A stretch of 64,000 bases of DNA, from assembly GCA_007449985.2 (NCBI GenBank), contig VIIQ02000600.1, positions 310,001 to 374,000 of the forward strand. Direction: 5' to 3'. Source of the DNA: Desmodesmus armatus. Its lineage: Eukaryota > Chlorophyta > Chlorophyceae > Sphaeropleales > Scenedesmaceae. This document shows, piece by piece, positions 13,247-25,095 of the stretch. Every line of letters begins with the position of its first letter. The stretch's first letter is position 1. The notes beneath the pieces were generated by a model, which saw only the letters and a list, made by a program, of their open reading frames with translations, was not told the DNA's origin and did no database searches. The position numbers were made by a program, and so were the translations under genes.

Positions 13247-16200
13247 ATGCACTGTGGTGCGCTCCCGCCTCACCATACACTGTTGAAGCCGCAAAAAATT
13301 GAGCCAATCGCACTTGTGCTGTTGCCAACTTATGTGCACGCAGATGCCATGCTCGCGAGGCCCGCTCGCTCCCTGAAGCAGGTCAACCCCACCTGCCCTC
13401 CCGGCTGTGATCCCAGCGGGTGTGTGCTGGACTCCACCTCAGGCGGCTACAAGTGCATCTTTTGCCTCGGATCCCTGTTGCTCAACACCGCGAAGGGCAC
13501 CTGCGAATGCCCAGCTGGCAAGTACGGTGGTGATGACACATGTGCCGACTGCTGGAAGGCCCACTACTGCCCTGGAGGGACGTACACAGGCCCAGGGACT
13601 CCTCCTAAGACGCCCTGCCCTTCCAACATGACCACCACAGGGCGCCGCTCAAGCAGCATCAGGGCATGTGGTGAGCATACAAAGTGTTGCGCACTGCGCC
13701 CTGCCCTGGCAGGGCAGGGCCTCTGCACAACATTCCAGCGCCATCGCTGCTGCCACGGTGTTGCATGTGGTTTACCTGACATGCAGCAGCGCCACAATCT
13801 GCGACAGCAGCATGATAAAACACCAAGACAGTATCGAGGGTGTGCCTACACGTGACGTGTCAAAGTTGTGTGCATGCCTACTGCTGACCCTGCCTGCTTG
13901 GCATTTCCTGCTGCTGACTCTGCTGCCTCATGTGTCGAATGCAGTCAATGCTGCCGGCACCTCTTACGATGTCGACGCTGCCGGCAACATCATAGTCACA
14001 GCCTGCCCCGAAGACACTTACGGCCCTGGAATGAAGAAGCAGCGTTCATGTGTGCCATGTCCCCCAGGCTACACCACAAACGGGGCGACTGGCCAGATCA
14101 CCGTTGCTGCATGCGGTGAGAGTCACGCCCCAAGTTGGCGGTGCTGTCACAGCCACTCGCAATCAGCCTTGCTGCTGCTGCTGCTCTAGGATGCCGCGTG
14201 TCAGCGCGCCACTTGTGAACTGTGATGCTTCAGAAGCAGACATGACTGGGCGGCAACAGTGTCGGGCCGCCCAACACGGCTTGCTTCAGTGCAAGTCACT
14301 GAGTGGGGGACACAAGGTTGGAAGCAATAGCTCACGTGATCACCCCAGAGGCAACTTGGGTGCTATGCAGTACAAGTGCTGTGATCACCCTGCAATCTCT
14401 GGTGCCAAAAAAATGGTGTGATGTGTTTCTGCTGCTGCTGCTGCTGCCGATGCTGCTGTGTCTGCCTTTTGCTCAGTGGTGCCTGAGGGTTACTACCTGA
14501 AGGCTCCTGGTCAGGTGGCCCTCTGCCCGAAGGGGGAGTACAAGTCCGGCTTTGCTGCAACTGCATCATGCACTAAATGTGGTGTTGGGGCCACCACACA
14601 GGCAGCGGCTTCAACCAGCAAGGACGACTGCACCATCCTGCTGCCCTCATTCTATGCTGACTCCATGGTTGGAGTGGCAATCAACAGCACCAGGAAGTGC
14701 CCGCAGAGCTTTGTGTGTCCAGGGGGCGAGGTGACGGCTGCCTTTGACCCCACCAATCCCACAGCCACCACCGGTACCACAGTGTTGCAGTGCCCTGACG
14801 GTACCTACACCGAGACCATCGGCGCCTCATCGACCACCGCGTGCAGTGAGTTGCAGTGCTCTGTTGCCTGAGGCCCTAAGTTAGGACATGACAGGCTGCA
14901 CTGCGGCACCACTCGTCAGGCCCCTTTGGGACGTTCTGCTGAGCTTGTAGTCGGGCTGGCTGCTGAGCAGATGCAGCATTATGCTGAGCGCTCCGACAAG
15001 TGGCCACATGGTTGCTGATTGATCGCACTCCTAGGAGAGCATAATCAACCTGGCTGCCCCGACATCACCATGATGATCTGCGTCATGTGTGTCAAACTCC
15101 ATGCTTCCCTGCCTGCCTTCCTGCCTCCCTGCCTCCCTGCCTCCCTGCCACATTGCCTCTTGACGTTGTTTCCGCAGTGACCCCCCCTGGCTTCAAGACC
15201 GTCAATGGCGTCACCTCTGCATGTGCAGCGGGCGAGTACAGGCCCGAGTGGAAGCCACCCGCTGCTGCCAGCGCCTGTGAGCTTTGTGGAGACAACATCA
15301 ACTCAACTGCTGCTGAGCAGCTGGCCCTGTATGACACTTCCACTGGAGAGCTCAGCACTGTGACCGTGCGCGCAAGTGCTGCAAGCTGCTGTAAGTCGTG
15401 ATATCGATGCCTGCTGCACCCCGCTAGTGGCCCGGAGAGTGACTCTCTCATCATGATACGGCTGAGTGCCAAATGTGGTGTGTGGGGTTCTTATCTTTAT
15501 GCCGTGACTGAGAGAGAGATGCAGCACTTGAAAGACTGGCAGGTGCTCACCTCAAAAACACGATGCGTCTGATTGTCGTTCACTGATGGCATCAACAAAA
15601 CATGCACATCAGCTGCTTCAATTATGGCAACGAAGACAAGCCAATGATGGGTCCATCATGTTTTGGTGGTTGACTCACTGCTTGACTCACACGATAATTG
15701 ATGCTTTAGTAACCTGGTGTGTTTTGTTGGCTGCTTGCCCTCTTGCAGACATCAAAGCCGGGCAGGGCATGTACTTCAGTGCTACCACCAACAAGTACTA
15801 CGCAGTCAACTGTGACAGCAACAGCTACGGTGTGCCAGCCCTGACCTACGGTCTGGCAGCACAGCCCTGCCGTGACTGCCCTGGCGGCATGCAGGCGAAC
15901 TCTTCCCTGCCCAACAGTGCCGCGCATTTTGTGTCGCATGGTGGGGGCCTCCAGGGCTACACCAGCCCCAAGGCGTGTGTCACTAAGGCTGGGCACGGGT
16001 ATGACGGGCGTGTTTCCAATAGATGCCCTGCCGGCTCTTTCAACGCTGCTGGCAACTACGACACCTGCAAGCAGTGCCAGACCGGCCTCAGCACTCCCTA
16101 TGATGCCGACAGACAGGTGTCTGTGGACAATTGCATGCTGGCACGCGGGTACGGCTTTCACGACAACACCATTGTGCCCTGCCCAGTGGGTGAGTTTCCT

Positions 16201-19200
16201 GACTCCTGAATATTTGGCTGGCACACTGCAGTTTGTTCTGGCAGATATGTGTGCAGTGATGCATCAGGCCACCCGTGGTCAGCGTGAATGTTGACGTAGG
16301 TTTGACCATTTGCAGCCTGCAGTTTGAATCTGCCTCGCATGTGCCAAAAGAAGGTTTGTACATCTACCAAACTGTCATGCCGCCAGCTGTTTGTTCGCTG
16401 CATCAGGTGGGGGGTGTGGTAGTGTAGCATGCTAGACATGCTCTCCCCTTTGAGCGCCAGTGGTGCTCCATGGTGTAGTTATTTACTTACTTTGCTGCAT
16501 GTGTGTGCCTGCTGCCCCGCCCACCCACAGGCACCTACAATGCAGACCTGCGAACCAACACCACCGCCCCATGTACCCCCTGCCCTGGCCACCTGACCAC
16601 CACGCAAGCTGGTGCCGAAAGTGTGGATGATTGCAGCATGTGCGCTGCCGGCTACGGTGGCGGAGACTGCACCACGCAGTGCGGAGGCAGCCAGCCTACC
16701 TTTGGCCCTGCTGGCAGGGACGTGGGCTCTGCATGCGAGGTCTGCCCTGTGGTTTCCTATGGCTTCTTCTTTGACTATCTAGGCATCAATCGCAACTACA
16801 CCCCCAATGTGGTGGCACGGCCTGGTGCCTCCTCACTTGGCGACTGCTTGGCTGAGTTTGCACAGATTGAGGACGTCGCGTGGTTTATGGGGGGCTCAGT
16901 GGACATGGCGCATGCTGCTGCCAGCACCTTTGAAAGCTGCGTGGCTGCCTGCAAGGAAGATGCTGCTTGCGAGTACCTGACGTTTGACTACGTGGCACAA
17001 CAGTGCTTGCTGAAGACCTCCGCTTCTGCTGCCAGCGCAAGGTAAGCCCGCAACATTGGGGGAAGGGGTGTTACAAGTCAATACTTTTGCCGTTGGGCGG
17101 TTTCCCCAAGACCCTCAACCCCTCCCTAAACACTAAACCCTAAACCCTAAATATGGAACACGTGTTTGCTGGGGCAAGGGAAGATTTACTAGACGTTGCT
17201 CAGATATCGCAGAAACCGCACTTGGTGTAACCATGCTGCAGCAGGCTCAGGTCATGCTCAGTTGTGTGTGCCCTTATGAATGTGTGGGTGATGGGACAGC
17301 CCTGCAACACGTCAGTGACGGAACCACAAGGCCCAGCCTAGCAACATGCTGCCTGCTGTTTGTTAGTTGAAGTTTTGTTCGGCCCCAAGTATCCATAACG
17401 CACCCATGCACCTTGCCACGGTATCTGGTGCATGCCGGCTGCCGTGCACTGAGCTGCTGCATATGCATGTGTTTTGATTTTGTCTGGCTGCAATGTGCAG
17501 TGGTAGTGTTGTGGGCTACAAGGCCGTCCTTGCTGTCGAAGCCACTTCTGGCAGTGTCAACAATGCAAAAGCCCTGGCATCCGGCTTCTACACCTTTTGG
17601 TGGGGGCAGGCATCAGGCATCGGGACTTCGTACGAGTCTGTCGCAACGACCAGCCTCCACGCCTGCTTGAGCGCCTGCGACCGAGACCACAGCTGTGCTG
17701 CTGTGGCACTGACAGGCGCCACTGCTGCGGCTGCACCTATCGCATCCTGCAGCCTCATCAGGGGCAACAACACAGTCGCCACCTTCAAGCCCAGCGCTAC
17801 CAGAGTGGTGCCAACCCGCCAGCTGCTGCCTCCCGGTGGTGGTATCGCTGGTGATGATGCTCCGCCACCTGCCAACACTCAAGGAGGTGGGTGCCTATTT
17901 TCCCACCGAGCACACATGTTGTGCAAATACACATATCACTTGCTGTGCCAGATTTTACAGTTGGCATTGTCTGCATCGAAACTTTGTACGCGACTGTGGG
18001 CACTGTTCAGTCGGCTTTGGCAAAGTCGCGCCTGTCGCAGTCGGCTTTGGCAAGCCGCGACTGTCGCAGTCGGCTGGCGACAGTCGCCGCAACTGCCAGC
18101 CGACTGCGACAGCCCCAGCTAAGCCAGGTACCGTAACAGTCGCGACTGCAAGGAAACCCTAGTCGGCTGTAACAGTCGCATACAAAGTACGGATTAATAA
18201 GTGTCCTTGTGATACTGGATTTTAACCAAATTGTCGCCTTGACCTGGCGTACGTGCCAGCCTAGTGTCAATAACATATGCTGTACCTCTGCGTGCACTTG
18301 AGTCACCGCGACGCTCTATGCAGCATGCTCTGGCCTCCCTCACTTTTTGCCCTACTCTTTGGCACCTTACAACTCCTCACAGCAGCATACAGTGTGGGGG
18401 TTCCTTGTCGCCCCTGAACCCTAGGTCTGACTGGAGGCCAAGTCATGACACAATGAAGCTGATGGAGGCCAGGCAGGGCATATGCCGCAATGCACTGTTA
18501 CTTGAGATCTTCACCAGCCCGGCAATCGCAGTGCGCTAGGATGCAGCGCTGCACCCTTTGACAATTGCCTCAGTGTGGCACACTTCCTCAACTGAATCTA
18601 TGTTTCCCTTTCTGCTGCTTGCCTGTCATACAGTGTGCTTGAAGTATCGCATCGATACTATTGCCGGTGGCGGGCCCACTGGCACCTGGGGCATGGATGA
18701 GCTTGATGCTTTATCCGCAGACCTCCCTCAACCATTTGGCCTTGGCATTGACTCCCAAGGTGGGGCGACAGACATTTACTTTGGCACGATGGACAGCAAG
18801 ATCTTCAAGTTGTACCAACTCCCCACTGGTCGTTGGCAGTTGAAAAGGTTTGCTGGCAACGGTCAGCAGCCTACAGCCCTGCCTGGAGCAGACGCTCCCG
18901 CACTCACTTCCCCTTTGCGTTGGGCATGGGGCATCACAGCTCATGAAGGGAGTATCTACTTTGCTGACTGGTTCTATGCCGATGCCGGCTCTAAGTATGG
19001 ACTGATCCGGAAGGTGGACGCCAACGGCATAATGAGTGTGTTTACGTCAGACCTGAACGGCCCCAGAGGGCGGCTGGTGTTTGATGCGGACGGGAATATG
19101 TATGTGCTGGATGAAGTCAGTTACAGCCAGTACACAATTGTGCGCTTTGACGCTGGCACCAAGGCCAAAAGAACAATTTGCTCATTTGGAAACCCGCTTG

Positions 19201-21627
19201 ACGACATGGTGCTGAAGGATGGGATGCTGGTTGTTACACACGACTGGTAGGTCAAGGGCATGTCTGGCACCTCTCACACATTTGCACTTTGCTCAGACAC
19301 CAACCTGCGACCGTGGCCGCAACCTTGAAGGCTTGGCGCAAGCCCTGCTTGTTGTTCAAGCACAAATGTTGACCGCAAAAGCAACAAGTTCCTCCATGCC
19401 TCAAGGTGCAGCCCCACAAAAATTTTTATGCCTTTTATGTCACACAGGTACAAGATCATTCAAGTTGACATATCTGACCCAAGCACCTGCAAGTACACCA
19501 CCATCGTTGGCAAAGTGGGAGGGTGGCCTGGCTTCACAGACGTGTGCTTGCCAACACGGGCGGCGCAATCGCAAAGCCTATGGGTGTCGACTACGACGCA
19601 CACGGGAACTTGATCATTACAGAGGGTAATATGGGTAACAACATGGGCAACCGCATTCGGCGTGTGATGGCTCCTGCCTCGCGTTATGGCGGCTACATCT
19701 ACAGCATTGCTGGCACTGGCACCACTGGCGAACTCACACCCGTTGAAAGCAGCGCTGATGCACTGCAAGTGCCCTTGCGCGACCCAGCGTATGGGCGAGT
19801 GGCATCGGATGGTCTATCATATTTGCAGACCGGGACAACAAGCGTATACGCCGGATGACTTGTACCGAGTATGCGCCACCATCGGTGTGTGTGAGCATGC
19901 CCAACAATGTCACTAATGGGGTCTGGCCAGACACATGTGCTGGTGCGGCGAGCCAAGAGGCATGTACTGCAAGCTGCCACCCAGGTTACAGAGGGATAGT
20001 GACTGCGCAGTGTGGCGCCGATGGCATGTGGTCTCAGCAGGGCACGTGCGATGCAATTGGTAAGGGTGTGGACGTGTTTTTGGCTCGATTTGGACAGGAA
20101 TGCCAGTGGGTGCTCGGCATTCCTTGCCGTCCATATCTGCTCCTGGCATCCTGCAGATGCTACCTTACCGCAAGCGTTTGTGCATATGATCATCACACAA
20201 TGCCCCAGCTGTCCCAATCGGGAGTGCGACGTCAAATGTGATGTCAACAAAGTATGTTTTCAACGTCACCCCCCCCCCCCGACTGCTTTTCCTGTCTGCA
20301 GCCGACGCATCCTTGGCCATGGGTGAGGCATGCTCTGCAGCACAGGAGTGTGTCTCGACAGGCTGCCTGCCTGCCGACCTTATCAATTTTTCTTCCTCGC
20401 TCTCCAATGTGGCAACAGGATGTAAGTCACCTACAGGACATTAGGATCACCATGAGCCCAGCAGCCCAGCATGGACGTACCGTATGTAAGAAGCACAAAC
20501 TGGAAAGTTGACCGCTCCGTGTGCCTCATTGCGGTTGCAAGCATTGTGCAGGAGTGCCAGGCATACCTCCCTGCTATCACTAGCTGTTGCAACACAAGTT
20601 TGTGTGTGATATGCTCTTGTCGTGCAGGCTGTGCACGCATAGGGGAGCCTGCACCATACGGACAACCCAATCAGGGGTGTTGCTCAGACATGAGTGGACT
20701 TGTTGGTGGCGTAAATACATGTGGTGAGACAACTTGTCTTGACATTGTGGGCCACACACAATGCAACTGCAGACAGCAAAAGCGTCTTCAGAAGGGGTTG
20801 ATGGGCGGAGAGATGTAGGGAGATGGCATGCGACACCGTATTGACTTTGAGCCTGGCAGCAGCCGCTGCCGCTGTGTGACACACCTACCCAATGGAACAG
20901 CTTACAGACCTTGGGCGCAAGCTTTCAAAGCTGAGACAGTCTTTCACTCTCACTGTCCCTCTCACTCCCTCTCTTTTTCTCTCGCAAACTGCAGTGTGCA
21001 CCATCAAGGATGGCCCTTCTACTGGGTACGGCCCATGCTCAACAGCACAGGACTGCTGCCAGGATACCCCGGGTGTCACACGAGCATGCATGGGTAACCA
21101 TTGTGAGTGTTGTTGCCAAAGTCAAGCCTGCAACACGCTCAATCGTGTTGCAGCAGCAGCAGCAGCTGCAGCAGCAGCAGCACTGTATACATGCTTCCAC
21201 ACAGCGCTCGCATCAGGCTTGAGCCTTGATCTGCATGTGACATCCATCAACACATGTCTATTTGCCTGGCCTCAGTGACTGAACAAGTCCAACACTGAAG
21301 GCTGCAGCACCACTCACTTTTGCAGTGGCCTAATGGGCTCAGCCCTTAGTAAGCCTTACATAATGGCATTGTGACTTGCTGACCCAGTATATTGCCAAAG
21401 GCCGCCCACTGGCAGTGCGCTGCATATCCAATATCTCCCTCCGTGGTTCTGGCTCATTTGCCTAATGCTGCTCAAGCACACCTGCAATTCACCTACATAC
21501 TCACTCTGAAATGATATTTGACTCTGCCGCCCAACCTCAACGCACGCAGGCTGCCGGGCAACTGGATCCTATTGCAACCCAGGGGACGGGTGCTGCAACG
21601 GAGCATGCCCAGGATACGGTGCCGCAT
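13247..21627 (+). CDS. Giant modular cysteine-rich extracellular protein (ephrin-receptor-like, PAN, NHL, sushi and knot modules); 3' end not found, two frame breaks
   Basis: Exons I can support: (13247)-13670, 13945-14115, 14477-14845, 15178-15390, 15749-16189, 16531-17041, 17501-17886, 18634-19246, 19448-20059, 20302-20421, 20628-20723, 20995-21102 and 21550-21627. The first six encode repeated ephrin-receptor/GCC2-GCC3-like Cys modules with the CPxGxY...C..C pattern. Exons 6 and 7 add PAN/apple-like segments (ESCVAACKEDAACEYLTF and HACLSACDRDHSCAAVAL). Exons 8 and 9 carry NHL-type propeller blades. The end of exon 9 is sushi/CCP-like (ASCHPGYRGIVTAQCG), and the last four exons are small disulfide-rich knots such as CNPGDGCCNGAC. 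This composition implies a secreted or surface protein, perhaps cell-wall or matrix; function unknown. Exon 9 needs two single-base corrections, near 19541 and 19812, to stay open. The start is uncertain: an acceptor at about 13339 suggests an upstream signal-peptide exon. The 3' exon was not found; a stop-free join beyond 21627 could not be made. Confidence 0.8.
17124..17151. repeat. Interstitial CCCTAAA telomere-like repeat in an intron
   Basis: Three to four CCCTAAA/ACTAAACCC units lie in the intron between the sixth and seventh exons of the cysteine-rich gene. The orientation is opposite to the tract at 5683-5766. Coding exons on both sides exclude a true telomere. Confidence 0.75.
17990..18180. 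repeat. Cluster of short nested palindromic repeats in an intron
   Basis: The intron between exons 7 and 8 of the cysteine-rich gene contains repeated copies, in both orientations, of a core like GCGACTGTCGCAGTCGGC. Copies lie near 18001-18020, 18025-18075, 18078-18115 and 18139-18172. Adjacent copies are mutually complementary, so the segment can fold into several alternative hairpins. I see no coding potential in it. Confidence 0.75.
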
Positions 21628-21969
21628 GTAAGCATAGCTCCTCCTGCGTCTTGTTGCTGTTGTGACTCACGCATGGCATGCGTGTGAGGCTGGTTGCCAG
21701 CACAGGAATCAGTGCAGGCCAGATGATGCTATGTGCTTGATAATACAGAAGGCGTCACATGTACACTGACAGAACTTTCTCTTGCTGATGTCCATCATGC
21801 ACAGGTCCATAGACATCTCCCCCAACAAGACCGATGTGCCTCCAAATGATCTGTACACCACAGAGCTTCTGCTGTTGGCAGCCATGTGCATGCACAAAAA
21901 AGCCTGCTGAGCACACACAGTGTGCACACAGTGTGCCACGTGGCTGCCGCTTCTGGCAGCCCTTCATTT

Positions 21970-22117
21970 GGTGGGTGGGTGGGTGGGTGGGTGGGTGGGT
22001 GGGTGGTGGTGGGTGGGTGGGTGGTGGGGTGGGTGGGTGGGTGGGTGGGGGGGGGGGGGGGGGGGGTGGGGGGGGGGGGGGGTTGGGGGGGGGGGGGGGG
22101 TCGGTGGGAGGGGGGGG
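21970..22117. repeat. (GGGT)n / poly-G tract, strong G-quadruplex candidate
   Basis: About 20 GGTG/GGGT units run into long uninterrupted G runs separated by single T residues. Such a tract can form stacked G-quadruplexes on the plus strand. Its length may be collapsed or erroneous in the assembly. Long Pro- or Gly/Trp-rich frames read through it are artefacts of the repeat. Confidence 0.9.
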
Positions 22118-23229
22118 TGAGGACATCCTGGTGGCCACCTTGTGTGTGGTTCTGGCATTGTGTGCTTGCGTTGACTAACCAGAAGGTTCAGGCGGTGCAC
22201 GCCACCTAGTACAGATGCCATTTGCAGGGCCATGCATGGCATGCACGTGCAGAAGTGAGGGGCAGGGTGTTGCAGTCGGCTCAGCTCATTCGCACTCCCT
22301 TGCACGGCTGCAGTAGTTCTCTCAGGTAATACTCTCAGAGTTGTCCACCGGGTGGATGTCCTGCGGGGAGCTCAGGGTTGCAATCATGGCATCTGGAAGA
22401 GATTCAATGTCAAGTTCAAAGCTACCCGCTAACGTTCGCCGCAAAGCATCAGCTGGGCTGTGGTTGCAACGTGTGAGTAGTAGCTGTTGTTTGTGCCATG
22501 CGGCCCTGGTCTTACCATTGACAGTTTTTTTCTGAACTGGAGGTGCAAACCCTTCCATCCCTGCAAGTGTCTTGGGTTTTTGTATGTGTACACATGTATG
22601 CGCAGATGGCTGGTCGCACCTCTAGGACACGGTGCCTGGGGGGGGGGGCACTGCCCGGGGCCGGAGGCACAATTGGAGACAGCACAGGACACCAAATGGT
22701 GTGGTGGTTTGGCTGCTGCAATGCACCACTACATAGGCGCATTCTACAGCTTTGCATGGCTTGTGTGTCTTGTGGACGATCACCGTGTTGCCATGCATGA
22801 AGTGCACTCTTACTGTCGAGTGGGATGCCCCCTGGCGGCCCGGTTTTGGATTGTGTGGCTGCACTCTACAGTGAAGATCTTCACTGTCTTGTCCCTATGG
22901 GTCCCTAGTAGCTGCTGTTTTTGCTCTTCAGGCTGAATGAGCTGCCCAGACTACCTGTTGTGTTGCATGCAGCACTTCAAATGGCAACTCCGCTGACTGT
23001 GTCCAACACAGTAGTAGTGGGTCTAAAATTGCTGAAGCACACAGGCCACTGGCAGCATGTGATGCAGTGTGATCGATCTTGTAGCTTGCGGCGCTGTGCT
23101 TTTGGGACCACGGGGGCTATCTGACATAGCCCATCTTGGTAGGGCTGATGCAACGATGAGTTTGCTGTTGTAGTTGACCATTGGTGCACCGTGCACTAGT
23201 TTGGCACTAGTAGTGTTCACCCTCCTTGA

Positions 23230-24205
23230 ACATTGCAGTGGGGAGTGGCTTCGACTGATGCAGGACATGCTTTTACAAGTGGGCCATCACCAGCACCACA
23301 TGCTTCTTCACCCGCAGCCTTGCAGCACGTTTGCACAGGCAGCCGCTTTGCCACTTTCGTTTCTAAGTGCTATCAAGAAAAGATTTGTGGTTCCCACACT
23401 GTCATAGTTTGCTTACATGCATGCTGCCGTGCCCGGCTGCTGGAGTGATTTGCTGCTGAGGGCACCGAGTGCTGTTGGGTCTACTGCACGTACATGAAAG
23501 ACACGTGTGTGCTGGGTTTTCTGCACGTACGTGCATTGTGAGAGAGTGTGGGCTGAGCCTCAGTAGGCTACTGCACGTACGTGCAGTGTGAGACATGTGT
23601 GGGCTGGGTCTACTGCACGTACGTGCTTGCTAAACATGCCTGCTGCACAGGCAGTTGTGGTGTACTGCAATGCATGTCCTGCACTTCTCATAGTGCCTTG
23701 AGCTTTGGCCAGATTGTGGGGTCGCCATGTTTGCCGTCACTTCCTTTTTGGGTTGCCACATTGCCCGTGATGATCATCACTCCCTCACCCTAGCTGCTGT
23801 CAGGCGTCGATGGGCCAGCCATGGATTTCATGCTGTTGCAGGCAATACCCCCTGTTGAGGATGTGATCACATCTTGCCCGCTGTCTATGTACTGTTGTTT
23901 CGAAGCAGTCTGACTCATCCCAGTTGAGTAGGGTTCATGCATGATGAGTGGGCTGTTGCTGTTGACTAGTATGGTATGGTGTTCTGGCCCTCTCGGGCAT
24001 GCAGATTGGCCTTGATCCATGCAAGGCGTGCTTTCAAATGTGATCCGTCTCCATCACCCCATGCTTCTTCACCCATGTCCTTGCCACCCATATCCTTGCC
24101 ACACTGCTTCGCACAGTGAGCTGCCAGCAGCGGCGTTTTGCCAGTGTCACGCCTGAGTGCTACCAGGCGAGATCTGTGGCCCCCACACTGTCATAGTTTG
24201 GCGGA
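23230..24205. repeat. Two diverged direct copies of a ~190-base unit
   Basis: Segments at about 23230-23420 and 24010-24205 share, in the same order, an ATGCTTCTTCACCC block, a cluster containing CCTTGC and CAC, a TTTGCCA block, a GTGCTA(T/C)CA block and the end block CCCACACTGTCATAGTTTG. They are clearly related but heavily diverged, so this is an old duplication or two copies of a dispersed element. No coding sequence is apparent. Confidence 0.6.
23485..23635. repeat. Four short tandem units carrying a GCACGTACGTGC palindrome
   Basis: Units of roughly 36-50 bases repeat the pattern GGGT(C/T)TACTGCACGTACGTGC followed by GTGAGA-GTGTGGGCTG. Each unit has the 12-base palindrome GCACGTACGTGC, perfect in the last three copies and one base off in the first. 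Confidence 0.8.
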
Positions 24206-24918
24206 GTATTTTTTTGGCAGAGTTTGTTCACTCGGACGCTACATGGCTGCTTGATTGAGTTGCTGCTGAGGCAGGTTGTGGTTGGTTGTACTGCTTGATG
24301 TGCCGTAGTGATCCTTGTAGTTTGGACTCGAGCGATCTGCACCTGGGATTGCTGTTGCTGCTGGCTGCCGGTTTTGCTGTCCGTCCCTTGTTGACGGCTG
24401 GTCCACGTTCCAGTTCCTAGTTTGCCTGTCCCTTGCGGGTATCGTCGCATTTTGAACGGGTGATGAGAAGTGCATTTTCAACAACTAGTGATCGAGTTCA
24501 AGCCACCTCCTGCCCCAGCCTGAGCAAAATGACCAATGCAAGCTCGAACTCAGTGGCAGTTACTGCATCCTGTAACGAAACATGCTGTCTTACACTGGCA
24601 AACACAGCATGGGCGCACGGTTTCTCCTGAACCCCTTCACCCGTCCATCCAACCACTAGCCAAACCACCTGAATACTCAGAGTGAAAACATCCTGGCTAA
24701 CGATTCCTATAGAAAACTGCAAGTGCAAGACCTCAAAAAAACAACACCAGCAAGCTGCTGTTGTTGGAGGAGAGCAACTGGCCAGGCACCTTCAGGTCAC
24801 AGTGAGCCAAGGGTTTTGGGGGCCCCGAAGCTCGTCTAGCTTCAGCTGCACATGCATATGCATCACTTACTACTTCTTGTCGTTGACAGACACGGCAGCT
24901 TCAGCCTCTGCGATCTTA

Positions 24919-24923
24919 TTACA
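24919..24923 (-). terminator. Putative TGTAA polyadenylation signal of the Q-rich gene
   Basis: The minus strand reads TGTAA about 170 bases beyond the stop codon of the Q-rich plastid gene. TGTAA is the usual poly(A) signal in chlorophycean algae. A five-base motif is weak evidence alone, but its place fits a normal 3' UTR. Confidence 0.5.
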
Positions 24924-25095
24924 ACAGCAAGCTGATACCTGCTGGGCAGCAGCTTACTGCCTCCACACAGATGACTCAAGAGCCTCCAAGGCACACCAGT
25001 GGCACCTCAGGCCCGGCCAGACGCTGCCATGCCCTCAAACTTGCTGCTGTTCAAACCAACGTCAGACAACGCCAGGTCACCCATACACCACATCC

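Larger units (their letters stand above)
21628..25095. other. Repeat-bearing region, no supported gene
   Basis: This segment should contain the missing 3' end of the cysteine-rich gene and the 3' flank of the convergent Q-rich gene. It holds the G-rich tract at 21970-22117, an array of palindromic GCACGTACGTGC units at 23485-23635, and two diverged direct copies of a roughly 190-base segment (23230-23420 and 24010-24205). A minus-strand frame at 22322-22558 has plausible composition but no splice-linked partner. Confidence 0.5.

Noticed and set aside
17124..17151. CCCTAAA repeats as a chromosome end
   Set aside because: Well-spliced exons of one gene lie on both sides, so the tract is interstitial.
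21755..22305. Proline-rich and Gly/Trp-rich frames on both strands
   Set aside because: They are translations of the (GGGT)n/poly-G tract and have no coding sequence on either side.
22322..22558. Minus-strand frame with acidic, Leu-containing sequence
   Set aside because: Composition is plausible, but no family resemblance, no in-frame partner exon and no clear acceptor were found.
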